This document shows, piece by piece, positions 57,301-64,000 of a stretch of 64,000 nt of DNA (position 1 is the first letter of the stretch; every line of letters begins with the position of its first letter). The position numbers were made by a program, and so were the translations under genes. The stretch is from Comamonas terrae (lineage in GTDB: Bacteria > Pseudomonadota > Gammaproteobacteria > Burkholderiales > Burkholderiaceae_C), in NCBI RefSeq assembly GCF_001544075.1, contig NZ_BCNT01000001.1, positions 620,001 through 684,000 on the forward strand. Reading direction: 5' to 3'. Under the pieces are notes generated by a model. The model saw only the letters and a program-made list of their open reading frames with translations. It made no database searches and had not been told where the DNA came from.

Positions 57301-57325
57301 AGCGCGAGCCGCTATCAAAACTGAA
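57301..57325 (+). repeat. Dispersed Comamonadaceae-type intergenic repeat, copy 6
   Basis: AGCGCGAGCCGCTATCAAAA then CTGAA, in the gap before the esterase gene. Core GCTATCAAAA as at 63821. Confidence 0.5.
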
Positions 57326-57450
57326 TATACCCATGCCGCAATGGCCCTATTGTGCAGGCCGGCCTCGCCTTTGGCATGCCAGCCTGCGGCGCTGAAGCCT
57401 GTCCCCGGATGCCGCGGCCGGTCATGTACGGCCTACGCCCGCCGCGTCGC

Positions 57451-57861
57451 TCACCAGTCGCGCGGTCGTCCGCGCAAGGCCTTGGTCGCGCCGCGCAGGC
57501 TTTTGCCCTGCAGGCGCCGCTGCTGGGAAGCCCAGGTGGGCCGGGTGGCCTTGCGCGGACGCGGCGGCGCAGCCACGCTGGCCACCAGGGCGTTGAGCCG
57601 CTGCAAGGCATCCCAGAGGTTGTGCTCCTGCGTGCGGAATTTCTGCGCCTTGATCACGACCACACCTTCGCCGGTGATGCGCCCATCGCCCAGGGCCAGC
57701 AGGCGCTGCTTGACATCGGCCGGCAGGCACGAGCCGGCGATATCGAAACGCAGGTGCACGGCGCTGGCCACCTTGTTCACATGCTGTCCGCCAGGCCCTT
57801 GCGAGCGCACGGCCGTCCATTGCACATCGTCCTCGGTCAGCTCCGGCAGCTCGGCCCTCAT
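57451..57861 (-). CDS. arfB: Ribosome-rescue peptidyl-tRNA hydrolase ArfB
   Basis: Frees ribosomes stalled on mRNAs without a stop codon. 136 residues. The GGQ loop that hydrolyses peptidyl-tRNA is in SQGPGGQHVNK, and the basic C-terminal tail that enters the empty mRNA channel is rich in Arg and Lys (SQQRRLQGKSLRGATKALRG). Its ATG overlaps the stop of the upstream alpha/beta hydrolase by four bases, so the two are co-translated. Confidence 0.95.
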   Translation of the reverse strand: MRAELPELTEDDVQWTAVRSQGPGGQHVNKVASAVHLRFDIAGSCLPADVKQRLLALGDGRITGEGVVVIKAQKFRTQEHNLWDALQRLNALVASVAAPPRPRKATRPTWASQQRRLQGKSLRGATKALRGRPRDW

Positions 57862-58673
57862 GGCTGCCGCCCTTGGTGCGCAGGGTGCGCCAGCGCTGCG
57901 AGCAAAGCCGCGGCAAAGGCCCGGGGCTTTTCATGCTGCACCCAGTGTCCGGCACCGGGTATCTCCTGCCAGTGCACCCGCCCGCCGGTCTGGAGCATCA
58001 GCTTTTCCTGCAAGGCCTGCATGCGGCCTGCGTACAGCGGGTCATGCTCGCCGTAGATCGCCGCCACCGGGCCCGGTATCCGGGCCAGCGCCCGCGCCAG
58101 GATATCGGTCTGCGACAGGCGCCGGCGCGGCAGCCGGTCGCGCGCCACATTGTGCGCATGCAGAGCCAGCGTGGCGTCATCGATCAGCGCCGCGTCATGC
58201 AGCATCAGCGCCTGCAGGTTGTAGCGGTGCGCCTGCATCTGTGCGTCCGTCGTCGCCAGATGGCGCCAGCCCTTGAGCCGCACGGCCCGCCCGTCGGACA
58301 GGCCCATGCCCGGCGCCCCCACCAGCACCAGCCGGCGCGCGAGTGACGGATACTCGGCGGCCAGCATGCCGGCCGTCATGCCGCCGAACGAAAAGCCGAC
58401 GAGGTCGCAGACCGGTCCGCCTGCGCAGTCACCCAGCAATTGCCGTATGCCCCGGGCCAGCGGCGCCAGCATGCTGTCCGCATCGGTGCCGCCGGGGACA
58501 AGGTCGGAATCGCCAAAGCCCGGCAGATCGGGCAACCACAGCGCATGGCCGGCCTGCACCAGCGGCTCTATGGCACGCAGCCAGTGCGTCCAGCTGCCGC
58601 TGCCGCCGTGCAGCAGCACCAATGGCAGGCCGTGCGCCTTGCCGTCGGCGGGCTTCCAGCCATGCCAGACCAT
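57858..58673 (-). CDS. Alpha/beta hydrolase
   Basis: 271 residues. LVLLHGGSGSWTHW is the oxyanion region, the nucleophile Ser is in VGFSFGG, the acid in YGEHDPLY and the His in GAGHWVQHEKP, so the triad is complete. The substrate is unknown; MhpC-like ester or C-C hydrolases share the pattern. The frame is open for 50 more codons upstream of the ATG at 58673 with no ATG, GTG or TTG, so a CTG start is possible (see finding). Coupled to arfB. Confidence 0.85.
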   Translation of the reverse strand: MVWHGWKPADGKAHGLPLVLLHGGSGSWTHWLRAIEPLVQAGHALWLPDLPGFGDSDLVPGGTDADSMLAPLARGIRQLLGDCAGGPVCDLVGFSFGGMTAGMLAAEYPSLARRLVLVGAPGMGLSDGRAVRLKGWRHLATTDAQMQAHRYNLQALMLHDAALIDDATLALHAHNVARDRLPRRRLSQTDILARALARIPGPVAAIYGEHDPLYAGRMQALQEKLMLQTGGRVHWQEIPGAGHWVQHEKPRAFAAALLAALAHPAHQGRQP

Positions 58674-58864
58674 ATGACCGCCGCCATCGCCCAGAGGCGT
58701 CAGTACACGGCAGGCCTGTGCCTCCAGCGCCGCAGCCTCGAGGGGCTGTCTGCCCCCGTCCTGTACACGGCTATCGCCGTCCGTGCCTGCAGTGGATTTC
58801 TGGAAATTTGTCAGACGTTTCTCTCAAAGTTACCGAGATTTACGAAAACAGGAGCAGTCCCACC

Positions 58865-59308
58865 TTACCAGGCGGCCACTGCATCGATGGCCAGCCTGTA
58901 ACCTGCCACACCGAAGCCGCACATGACGGCGCGCGCAGCCGCGGCCAGATAGGAATGGTGGCGAAAGCTCTCGCGCGCATGCACATTGCTGATGTGCAGC
59001 TCCACCAGCGGCACGCCGGTGCCCTTGACGGCATCCAGCAGGGCCACGCTGGTATGGGTATAGGCTGCGGCATTCATCACCACTGCGGCCAGGCCGCCCT
59101 GCGCATGGATGCGGCCGGCTTCATGGATCCAGTCCACCAGCTCCCCTTCATGGTTGCTCTGGCGGAACTCCAACGTCAACCCATGGCGCTGACAGGCCTG
59201 TTCGCACAGCTGGCGCACGTCGTCCAGCGTCGCCGAACCGTAGATCGCGGGCTCGCGCATCCCCAGCAGGTTCAGGTTGGGGCCATTCAGCACATAGACG
59301 GTTTTCAC
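58865..59308 (-). CDS. aroQ: 3-dehydroquinate dehydratase, type II
   Basis: Third step of the shikimate pathway; a dodecamer in the cytoplasm. 147 residues. Motifs: [18 protein letters not shown], the active-site loop with [33 protein letters not shown] and the catalytic-His region [18 protein letters not shown]. The GTG start at 59308 lies behind GGAGAGCAAGCCC. It stands alone. Confidence 0.97.
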   Translation of the reverse strand: MKTVYVLNGPNLNLLGMREPAIYGSATLDDVRQLCEQACQRHGLTLEFRQSNHEGELVDWIHEAGRIHAQGGLAAVVMNAAAYTHTSVALLDAVKGTGVPLVELHISNVHARESFRHHSYLAAAARAVMCGFGVAGYRLAIDAVAAW

Positions 59309-59372
59309 GGGCTTGCTCTCCAGGTTGATGACTGGCGTGCATTATGCGAGCCCGCGCGCCCGCCACGGCGCA

Positions 59373-59398
59373 ATAAAAACGGCTGCCCTGGCAGCCGT
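59373..59398 (-). terminator. Terminator after the Tyr/Pro-rich protein gene
   Basis: Minus strand ACGGCTGCC-AG-GGCAGCCGT followed by TTTTATTG. Nine-base-pair stem, 82 bp after the stop of the upstream gene. Confidence 0.8.
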
Positions 59399-59479
59399 GA
59401 TTCCAAACGGAGATGTTCCTGCGCCGCGCGGGCCGCCTCCTCATGCAGGAAGGCGCACCCGAGGCCGCGCATTCATGGC

Positions 59480-59827
59480 TCAGCGATAGTAGCGGCCGCC
59501 GTGCCAATGGCGATGGCCATGGCGGTAGTAGCCGTAGCCGGGGCCGGGCACCACCACGACAGGGGCCGGGCGGTATACGGGCGGCGCATAGTACACCGGT
59601 GCCGGAGGCGCATAGTAGACGGGCCGCGGCGCCACATAGACAGGAGCCGGCGCCACATACGGAGCGGCATACACGGGAGCACCCACGGCCACGCCGGGCA
59701 CGCCGATGCCCACGGACAGGCTCACGCCACCGTGCGCCTGGGCAGCGCCGGCAGCCATCAAACCTGCTGCGGCCAGCGCACCAGCACCCAGCAGTTTTGC
59801 AATCCACGCAGAAGTTGCTTTGATCAT
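59480..59827 (-). CDS. Secreted Pro/Tyr/His-rich low-complexity protein
   Basis: 115 residues from the ATG at 59827, behind AGGAGAGTTGGCA. A signal peptide (LLGAGALAAAGLMAAGAAQA) leads into a tail of near repeats: YAAPYVAPAPVYVAPRPVYY and YAPPAPVYYAPPVYRPAP, ending in a His/Arg/Tyr-rich GYYRHGHRHWHGGRYYR. Such proteins are common in Burkholderiales and are usually called hypothetical; the His-rich end could bind metal. Secreted, role unknown. Confidence 0.75.
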   Translation of the reverse strand: MIKATSAWIAKLLGAGALAAAGLMAAGAAQAHGGVSLSVGIGVPGVAVGAPVYAAPYVAPAPVYVAPRPVYYAPPAPVYYAPPVYRPAPVVVVPGPGYGYYRHGHRHWHGGRYYR

Positions 59828-60012
59828 TGCCAACTCTCCTCTAATTTTCGAAATGCCCGTGGGGCCCGGCCTGGCTGCTTACGCTCTGCACACCGGCCCT
59901 GACGATACAACGCATGAGACGGCCGTTAGGATGGCATGAATTGCGAGGAACTTTGTGTCCAAATGCTGCACCGCTGTGTCCACCCGTAAACGCGAGGGCA
60001 TGGCAGGGCGCC

Positions 60013-60018
60013 TAAAAT
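60013..60018 (+). promoter_or_regulatory. -10-like TAAAAT immediately before glnS
   Basis: TAAAAT lies six bases before the glnS ATG, and no ribosome site is present, suggesting a leaderless or very short-leader transcript. No matching -35 box found. Confidence 0.35.
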
Positions 60019-60024
60019 GGCGCG

Positions 60025-61842
60025 ATGAGCTCTGCTGACGCCTCCCAAAACACCAATGCCGCTGCCGAAGCGGTCAAGCCCACCAACTTCCTGCGCCAGA
60101 TCATCGAATCGGACCTGGACAAGGGTACCTACGCCCAGCGCCACTGGGGCGGCACGCCCGGCGACGCCCAGCACCACCAGCAGGGCCAGGTGGACGAAGC
60201 CCGCATCCGCACCCGCTTTCCGCCCGAGCCCAATGGCTACCTGCATGTGGGCCATGCCAAGTCCATCTGCCTGAACTTCGGCCTGGCGCGCGACTTCGGC
60301 GGCGTGTGCCACCTGCGCTTTGACGACACCAACCCGGAAAAGGAAGACCAGGAATATGTGGACAGCATCATCGATGCCGTCCAATGGCTGGGCTTCGACT
60401 GGAAGGATCCGGACGGCCACGAGAACCTGTACTTCGCCAGCAACTACTTCGACTTCATGCACCGCTGCGCGGTCTACCTGATCGAACAGGGTCTGGCCTA
60501 CGTGGACGAGCAGTCGGCCGAGGAGATGAAGGCCAACCGCGGCGACTTCACCCGCCCCGGCGTGAACAGCCCGTTCCGCGACCGCACGGTGGCCGAGAAC
60601 CTGCAGCGCTTTGCCGACATGAAGGATGGCAAGCTGGCCGACGGCGCCGCCGTGCTGCGTGCCAAGATCGACATGGCCTCGCCCAACATCAACCTGCGCG
60701 ATCCGGCCATCTACCGCGTGCGCCACGCCGAGCACCACAACACCGGCAGCAAGTGGTGCATCTATCCGATGTACACCTTTGCGCACCCGATCGAGGATGC
60801 GTACGAGCACATCACCCACTCGATCTGCACGCTGGAATTCGAGGACCAGCGCCCGTTCTACGACTGGCTGCTGGACCACCTGCGCGCCGGCGGCCTGATC
60901 GATGCGCCCCAGCCGCGCCAGTACGAGTTCTCGCGCCTGAACCTGACCTACGTGATCACCAGCAAGCGCAAGCTCAAGCACCTGGTGGACAACCACTTCG
61001 TGGCCGGCTGGGACGATCCGCGCATGCCCACCGTCGTCGGCATGCGCCGCCGCGGCTACACACCGGCGTCCATCCGCAATTTCTGCGAGCGCATCGGCGT
61101 GACCAAGGATTACGCCTGGATCGACTACGGCACGCTGGACGGCTGCCTGCGCGAGGACCTGGAGAACCAGGCCCATCGCGCCATGGTGGTGCTGGAGCCG
61201 GTGAAGCTGGAGCTGACCAACTGGGCCGAGGTGTTCGGCAGCGCCGATCACCTGGAGCAGTGCGCTTTGCCCGCCCTGCCCCACCACGCCGAAGGCGAGA
61301 ACGTTCCGGAGCGCCATTTCACGCTGGGCCGCGAAGTCTGGATCGAGCGCGAGGACTTCGCCGAAGTGCCGCCCAAGGGCTACAAGCGGCTGTTCCCGGG
61401 CAACAAGGTGCGCCTCAAGGGCGGCTACGTGATCGAGTGCACGGGCTGCGAGAAGGATGCAGACGGCAACGTGACCAAGGTGCTGGCCACCGTGGTGCCC
61501 GACACCAAGAGCGGCACCCCCGGCGCCGACAGCGTCAAGGTCAAGGCCGCCATCACCTGGGTGGGCGTGGCCGATGGCCTGCAGGCCGAGGTGCGCCTCT
61601 ACGACCGCCTGTTCACCGATCCCCAGCCCGATGCAGGCGGCAAGGATTTCCTGGCCCTGCTCAATCCGGACAGCCTCAAGATCGTGACGGCCTATGTGGA
61701 GCCTTCGCTGAAATCCGCCCGGCCCGACGATAAATACCAGTTTGAGCGCTTTGGCTATTTCGTGGCCGATCGCAAGGACCACCGCAGCGACAAGCCGGTA
61801 TTCAACAAAATCACCGGCCTCAAGGATTCCTGGGGCAAATAG
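60025..61842 (+). CDS. glnS: Glutaminyl-tRNA synthetase
   Basis: Class-I synthetase charging tRNA-Gln. 605 residues, longer than the E. coli enzyme by about 50. The HIGH motif is PEPNGYLHVGHAKSICLNFG, the KMSKS-like loop is VITSKRKLKHLVD, and RFDDTNPEKEDQEYVDSI is typical of GlnS. The C-terminal anticodon-binding beta-barrels are present (HFTLGREVWIEREDFAEVPP). Having GlnS means the organism charges glutamine directly. Confidence 0.98.
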   Translation: MSSADASQNTNAAAEAVKPTNFLRQIIESDLDKGTYAQRHWGGTPGDAQHHQQGQVDEARIRTRFPPEPNGYLHVGHAKSICLNFGLARDFGGVCHLRFDDTNPEKEDQEYVDSIIDAVQWLGFDWKDPDGHENLYFASNYFDFMHRCAVYLIEQGLAYVDEQSAEEMKANRGDFTRPGVNSPFRDRTVAENLQRFADMKDGKLADGAAVLRAKIDMASPNINLRDPAIYRVRHAEHHNTGSKWCIYPMYTFAHPIEDAYEHITHSICTLEFEDQRPFYDWLLDHLRAGGLIDAPQPRQYEFSRLNLTYVITSKRKLKHLVDNHFVAGWDDPRMPTVVGMRRRGYTPASIRNFCERIGVTKDYAWIDYGTLDGCLREDLENQAHRAMVVLEPVKLELTNWAEVFGSADHLEQCALPALPHHAEGENVPERHFTLGREVWIEREDFAEVPPKGYKRLFPGNKVRLKGGYVIECTGCEKDADGNVTKVLATVVPDTKSGTPGADSVKVKAAITWVGVADGLQAEVRLYDRLFTDPQPDAGGKDFLALLNPDSLKIVTAYVEPSLKSARPDDKYQFERFGYFVADRKDHRSDKPVFNKITGLKDSWGK

Positions 61843-61872
61843 AAAACCCTTCCTCAGGTTCCAAACAATGCG

Positions 61873-61903
61873 AAAAGGCCGCCGTCATGGCGGCCTTTTT
61901 CTT
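61873..61903. terminator. Intrinsic terminator after glnS
   Basis: AAAAGGCCGCC-GTCAT-GGCGGCCTTTT then more T. Eleven-base-pair stem with a five-base loop, 30 bp past the glnS stop; also A-rich on the left, so it can act on both strands. Confidence 0.9.
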
Positions 61904-61983
61904 TTCTGCCACTTCGAACAATCCCTTCGCGCTTCAGTCCGTCATTCGGGATATTTTTTTGCCTTGCAGCCCTTTGTGCCTGA

Positions 61984-62006
61984 GCGCCAGCAGCTATCAG
62001 TTTCAG
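61984..62006 (+). repeat. Dispersed Comamonadaceae-type intergenic repeat, copy 7
   Basis: GCGCCAGCAGCTATCAGTTT then CAG, downstream of glnS. Confidence 0.45.
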
Positions 62007-62282
62007 TAGTGCAAGGATTATGTGCGGCATTTTGAAAACAGCAGAGCATTCAAAGCAGCGCGCAATTTCACAAAAATTCACGCCATGGGCCGGGGCTTTA
62101 TTTCTGTATCCGGATATTTTTCCTAGAATCTGCGCTTTCCCGGGTGCGGGCCCGTCCAGAGAAAACCGCCTCAAAGCCGAATCGCTCCGGTCTCGCCTTG
62201 CTTATCTGCTTGCTCGCGCAGCTTGCTCGGTGGCCGGCCTTGCAGCCGCACCCCATCTTCCCCTACCTGAAGAAAGACTTTC

Positions 62283-63698
62283 ATGAATAAAAAAGCAGGC
62301 GCAGGCATTGCCGCCGCAGCCGTGGTCGTCGTCGCGGGAGTCCTCGGCACCAGCTATTACATGGGCGGCAAGCTGGAACAGGGCTTCCAGGATGCAGCGG
62401 CCAAATGGAGCCGCGACGGCCTGAAAATCCAGGTCCTGAGCTACGAGCGCGGCACGTTCACCTCGACCGCCAAGACGGTCTGGACCTACGAACGGGGTGG
62501 CGAGGACGAGCCCCTGCAGTTCACGGCCGACCACCAGATCAGCCACGGCCCGCTGCCGCGCGGCCATGCCGCCGAAGTGCATACCCTGTTTCGCCTGCCC
62601 GACGATGCCGGCGAGGACCTGAAGGCCGCTCTCGCCGGCCGTGCGCCTGTGGAGCTGACCACCAAGGTGGGCTGGACGCGCAGCACCTCGAACCTGATGA
62701 CTTCGCCGGTGGTGACCGGCAAGATCGAAGGCTCCGACCTCAACTGGGGCGGCATGAAGATCGAGTGGGACATGCCCGCCGACATGAAGGCCGCCAAGGG
62801 CACGGCCAGCTTTCCTTCGCTGCAGTTCAAGGGCAGCGAAGGCGGCAGCATGGCCATGGAAAGCGCCACCATGCGCTTCGACCTGAAGCAGCCCCAGGGC
62901 CAGCAGTTCTGGACCGGCCCGTTCGCGGTGTCGCTGGCCAAGCTCGCGGCCCAGCCCGAGGACGCGGACAAGCTGCCCTCCTTTGTGCAGGACCTGAGCC
63001 TCGACACCGACACCGTGCTCCAGAACGACGTGGTGGAGGTCACCATCAAGGGCGGCATCAAGAGCGCCCAGCTGGAGGACCGCAAGGCCGACGACCTGGC
63101 GCTGGAAGTGGCCTTCCACAACATCGATTCGGCCTGGATCAACCAGGCCATGGAGCTGGGCCAACGCAGGCGCGCCGCCATGGCTGAAGGCGAAGAGTCC
63201 GAAGAAGCACAAGCGGAGGACGACGACCTGCGCAATGCCCTGATGAAGGGCATGACACAGGCCCTGGCCCGCAAGCCCGAGATCGAGATCAAGCGCCTGG
63301 CCATGCGCACCAAGGACGGCGTGAGCGAACTCGGCGCCGCATTCAAGTACCAGGGCGATGGCTCCAACATGAGCACGCTGTTCAAGGACCTCAAGCTCAG
63401 CCTCCATGCCCAGCTGCCCAAGGCCGTGATGGAGGACCTGATCGGCCAGCGTGCGCGCCGCTCCTATCTGGCCCTGGTGGAGGACAGCGAGCAGGAGTTC
63501 GACAAGGAGGAACTGGACACGGCCATCCAGGCCAATGTGAAGGAACAGATGGACGCCCTGCTGGAGCGGGGCGTGTTCGAGGACAAGGCCGGCATCATGA
63601 CCACGCAGATGCAGTTCGAGAACGGCGAGATCAAGGTCAACGGCAAGCCGCTGGACACCCTGGACGCGGCCACGCTCATGGGCTCGATGGCCGAATGA
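62283..63698 (+). CDS. YdgA-like DUF945 family protein
   Basis: 471 residues with an N-terminal signal anchor (AGIAAAAVVVVAGVLGTSYY) and a large periplasmic domain. It matches the DUF945/YdgA family: MGGKLEQGFQDAAAKW, LKIQVLSYERGTFTSTAKT, ADHQISHGPLPRG and the C-terminal TTQMQFENGEIKVNGKPLDT. Function unknown; the protein is thought to act at the cell envelope. A charged Glu-rich loop (GEESEEAQAEDDDLRNALMK) interrupts the domain. Independent transcription unit, ending in a terminator. Confidence 0.88.
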   Translation: MNKKAGAGIAAAAVVVVAGVLGTSYYMGGKLEQGFQDAAAKWSRDGLKIQVLSYERGTFTSTAKTVWTYERGGEDEPLQFTADHQISHGPLPRGHAAEVHTLFRLPDDAGEDLKAALAGRAPVELTTKVGWTRSTSNLMTSPVVTGKIEGSDLNWGGMKIEWDMPADMKAAKGTASFPSLQFKGSEGGSMAMESATMRFDLKQPQGQQFWTGPFAVSLAKLAAQPEDADKLPSFVQDLSLDTDTVLQNDVVEVTIKGGIKSAQLEDRKADDLALEVAFHNIDSAWINQAMELGQRRRAAMAEGEESEEAQAEDDDLRNALMKGMTQALARKPEIEIKRLAMRTKDGVSELGAAFKYQGDGSNMSTLFKDLKLSLHAQLPKAVMEDLIGQRARRSYLALVEDSEQEFDKEELDTAIQANVKEQMDALLERGVFEDKAGIMTTQMQFENGEIKVNGKPLDTLDAATLMGSMAE

Positions 63699-63742
63699 TG
63701 TAGCCGCGTATCCGAAAGAGCTTCCCGCTCCTTCGCCCCGTC

Positions 63743-63768
63743 AAGGCCTGCCCCGTGCAGGCCTTTTT
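63743..63768 (+). terminator. Intrinsic terminator after the YdgA-like gene
   Basis: AAGGCCTGC-CCCGT-GCAGGCCTT followed by TTTC. Nine-base-pair stem, 44 bp past the stop codon. Confidence 0.85.
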
Positions 63769-63820
63769 CATGGCTTGCAAAGATTTCACTGTTTTTCGGC
63801 TGCAGCCCAATACCGTTCGG

Positions 63821-63840
63821 CGCCAGCCGCTATCAAAATC
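63821..63840 (+). repeat. Dispersed Comamonadaceae-type intergenic repeat, copy 8
   Basis: GCGCCAGCCGCTATCAAAAT, the clearest copy of the GCTATCAAAA core in this window. Confidence 0.5.
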
Positions 63841-63978
63841 AGCTGACAAAACGCAGCCAGCCTGCAGCTACACGGTTACTTTGCTTACAACACTCTGTCA
63901 ACAGCGGCTCAACACTGGCGTTAAAACAGCATCCGCCAAAGCACCGTGGTCCGCACGGCGCGGCGCAAGGAGCGTCAG

Positions 63979-64000
63979 ATGTCGCATTTCCCCAGGAACC
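63979..64000 (+). CDS. Start of an unidentified gene, cut by the window edge
   Basis: ATG at 63979 preceded by a strong AAGGAG (GCAAGGAGCGTCAG). Only seven codons (MSHFPRN) are visible, too few to identify the product. Confidence 0.55.

Larger units (their letters stand above)
61843..62282 (+). other. 440-bp gap without a supported gene
   Basis: Between glnS and the YdgA-like gene. It holds the glnS terminator and a copy of the dispersed repeat. Frames on both strands (for example a 106-residue minus-strand one) show no recognisable domain. Confidence 0.6.

Noticed and set aside
59926-61782. 618-codon minus-strand frame opposite glnS
   Set aside because: Antisense shadow of glnS, which is recognised along its full length.

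Overview
The window is a high-GC betaproteobacterial chromosome segment, most likely Comamonadaceae and Comamonas-like. Three things point there: protein sequences typical of Burkholderiales, the gene order ndk-rlmN-pilW-rodZ-ispG-hisS-yfgM-bamB-der-hfq-hflX-hflK-hflC-hisZ-purA that is characteristic of Betaproteobacteria, and a dispersed intergenic motif (core GCTATCAAAA / AGCTGCTNGCGC) that I associate with this family. No rRNA, tRNA, insertion sequence or prophage gene was found.

Layout. 1-2876: thyA, folA and a metallophosphoesterase on the plus strand. 2899-14661: a complete type I-F CRISPR-Cas locus read from the minus strand. The effector and adaptation genes run cas1, cas2-3, cas8f (csy1), cas5f (csy2), cas7f (csy3), cas6f (csy4), followed by a 130-bp leader and an array of 49 repeats and 48 spacers. 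14949-18573: an Aer-like PAS chemoreceptor, exonuclease III and an unknown protein. 18750-23854: the nitrogen-regulation cluster glnA, a small secreted protein, ntrB and ntrC, with a sigma-54 promoter and three NtrC-type operators ahead of glnA. 23863-28030: envelope or accessory genes (EI24/CysZ-like membrane protein, fatty-acid hydroxylase, polysaccharide-deacetylase-like protein, beta-propeller). 28482-45616: the long housekeeping run listed above, all on the minus strand. 45750-52154: rluB-scpB and surE-pcm-nlpD-rluD. 52294-56554: oxidoreductase, PhoD phosphatase, map and an SMR transporter. 56562-59827: esterase, arfB with an alpha/beta hydrolase, aroQ and a Tyr/Pro-rich secreted protein. 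60025-63698: glnS and a YdgA-like protein. A new gene starts at the right edge.

The part that repays study is the CRISPR locus. It looks like a functional I-F1 system: every cas gene is intact, four-base overlaps couple cas1/cas2-3 and csy1/csy2, and all internal repeats are uniform. Its leader carries two matches to the IHF consensus and a match to the rRNA boxA antiterminator. Two adjacent spacers overlap on opposite strands, so part of their common target can be rebuilt, and the rebuilt target shows the CC PAM expected for I-F. The oldest repeat has kept the Cas6f hairpin and lost almost only the eight-base handle that no spacer needs. No extra, unexplained gene lies inside the cas operon, so I do not claim a new defence system. 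The novel elements are regulatory and historical.

Many start codons in this window are GTG or TTG. I moved several starts from the longest open frame to the codon supported by a ribosome binding site or by family alignment, and each entry says so.
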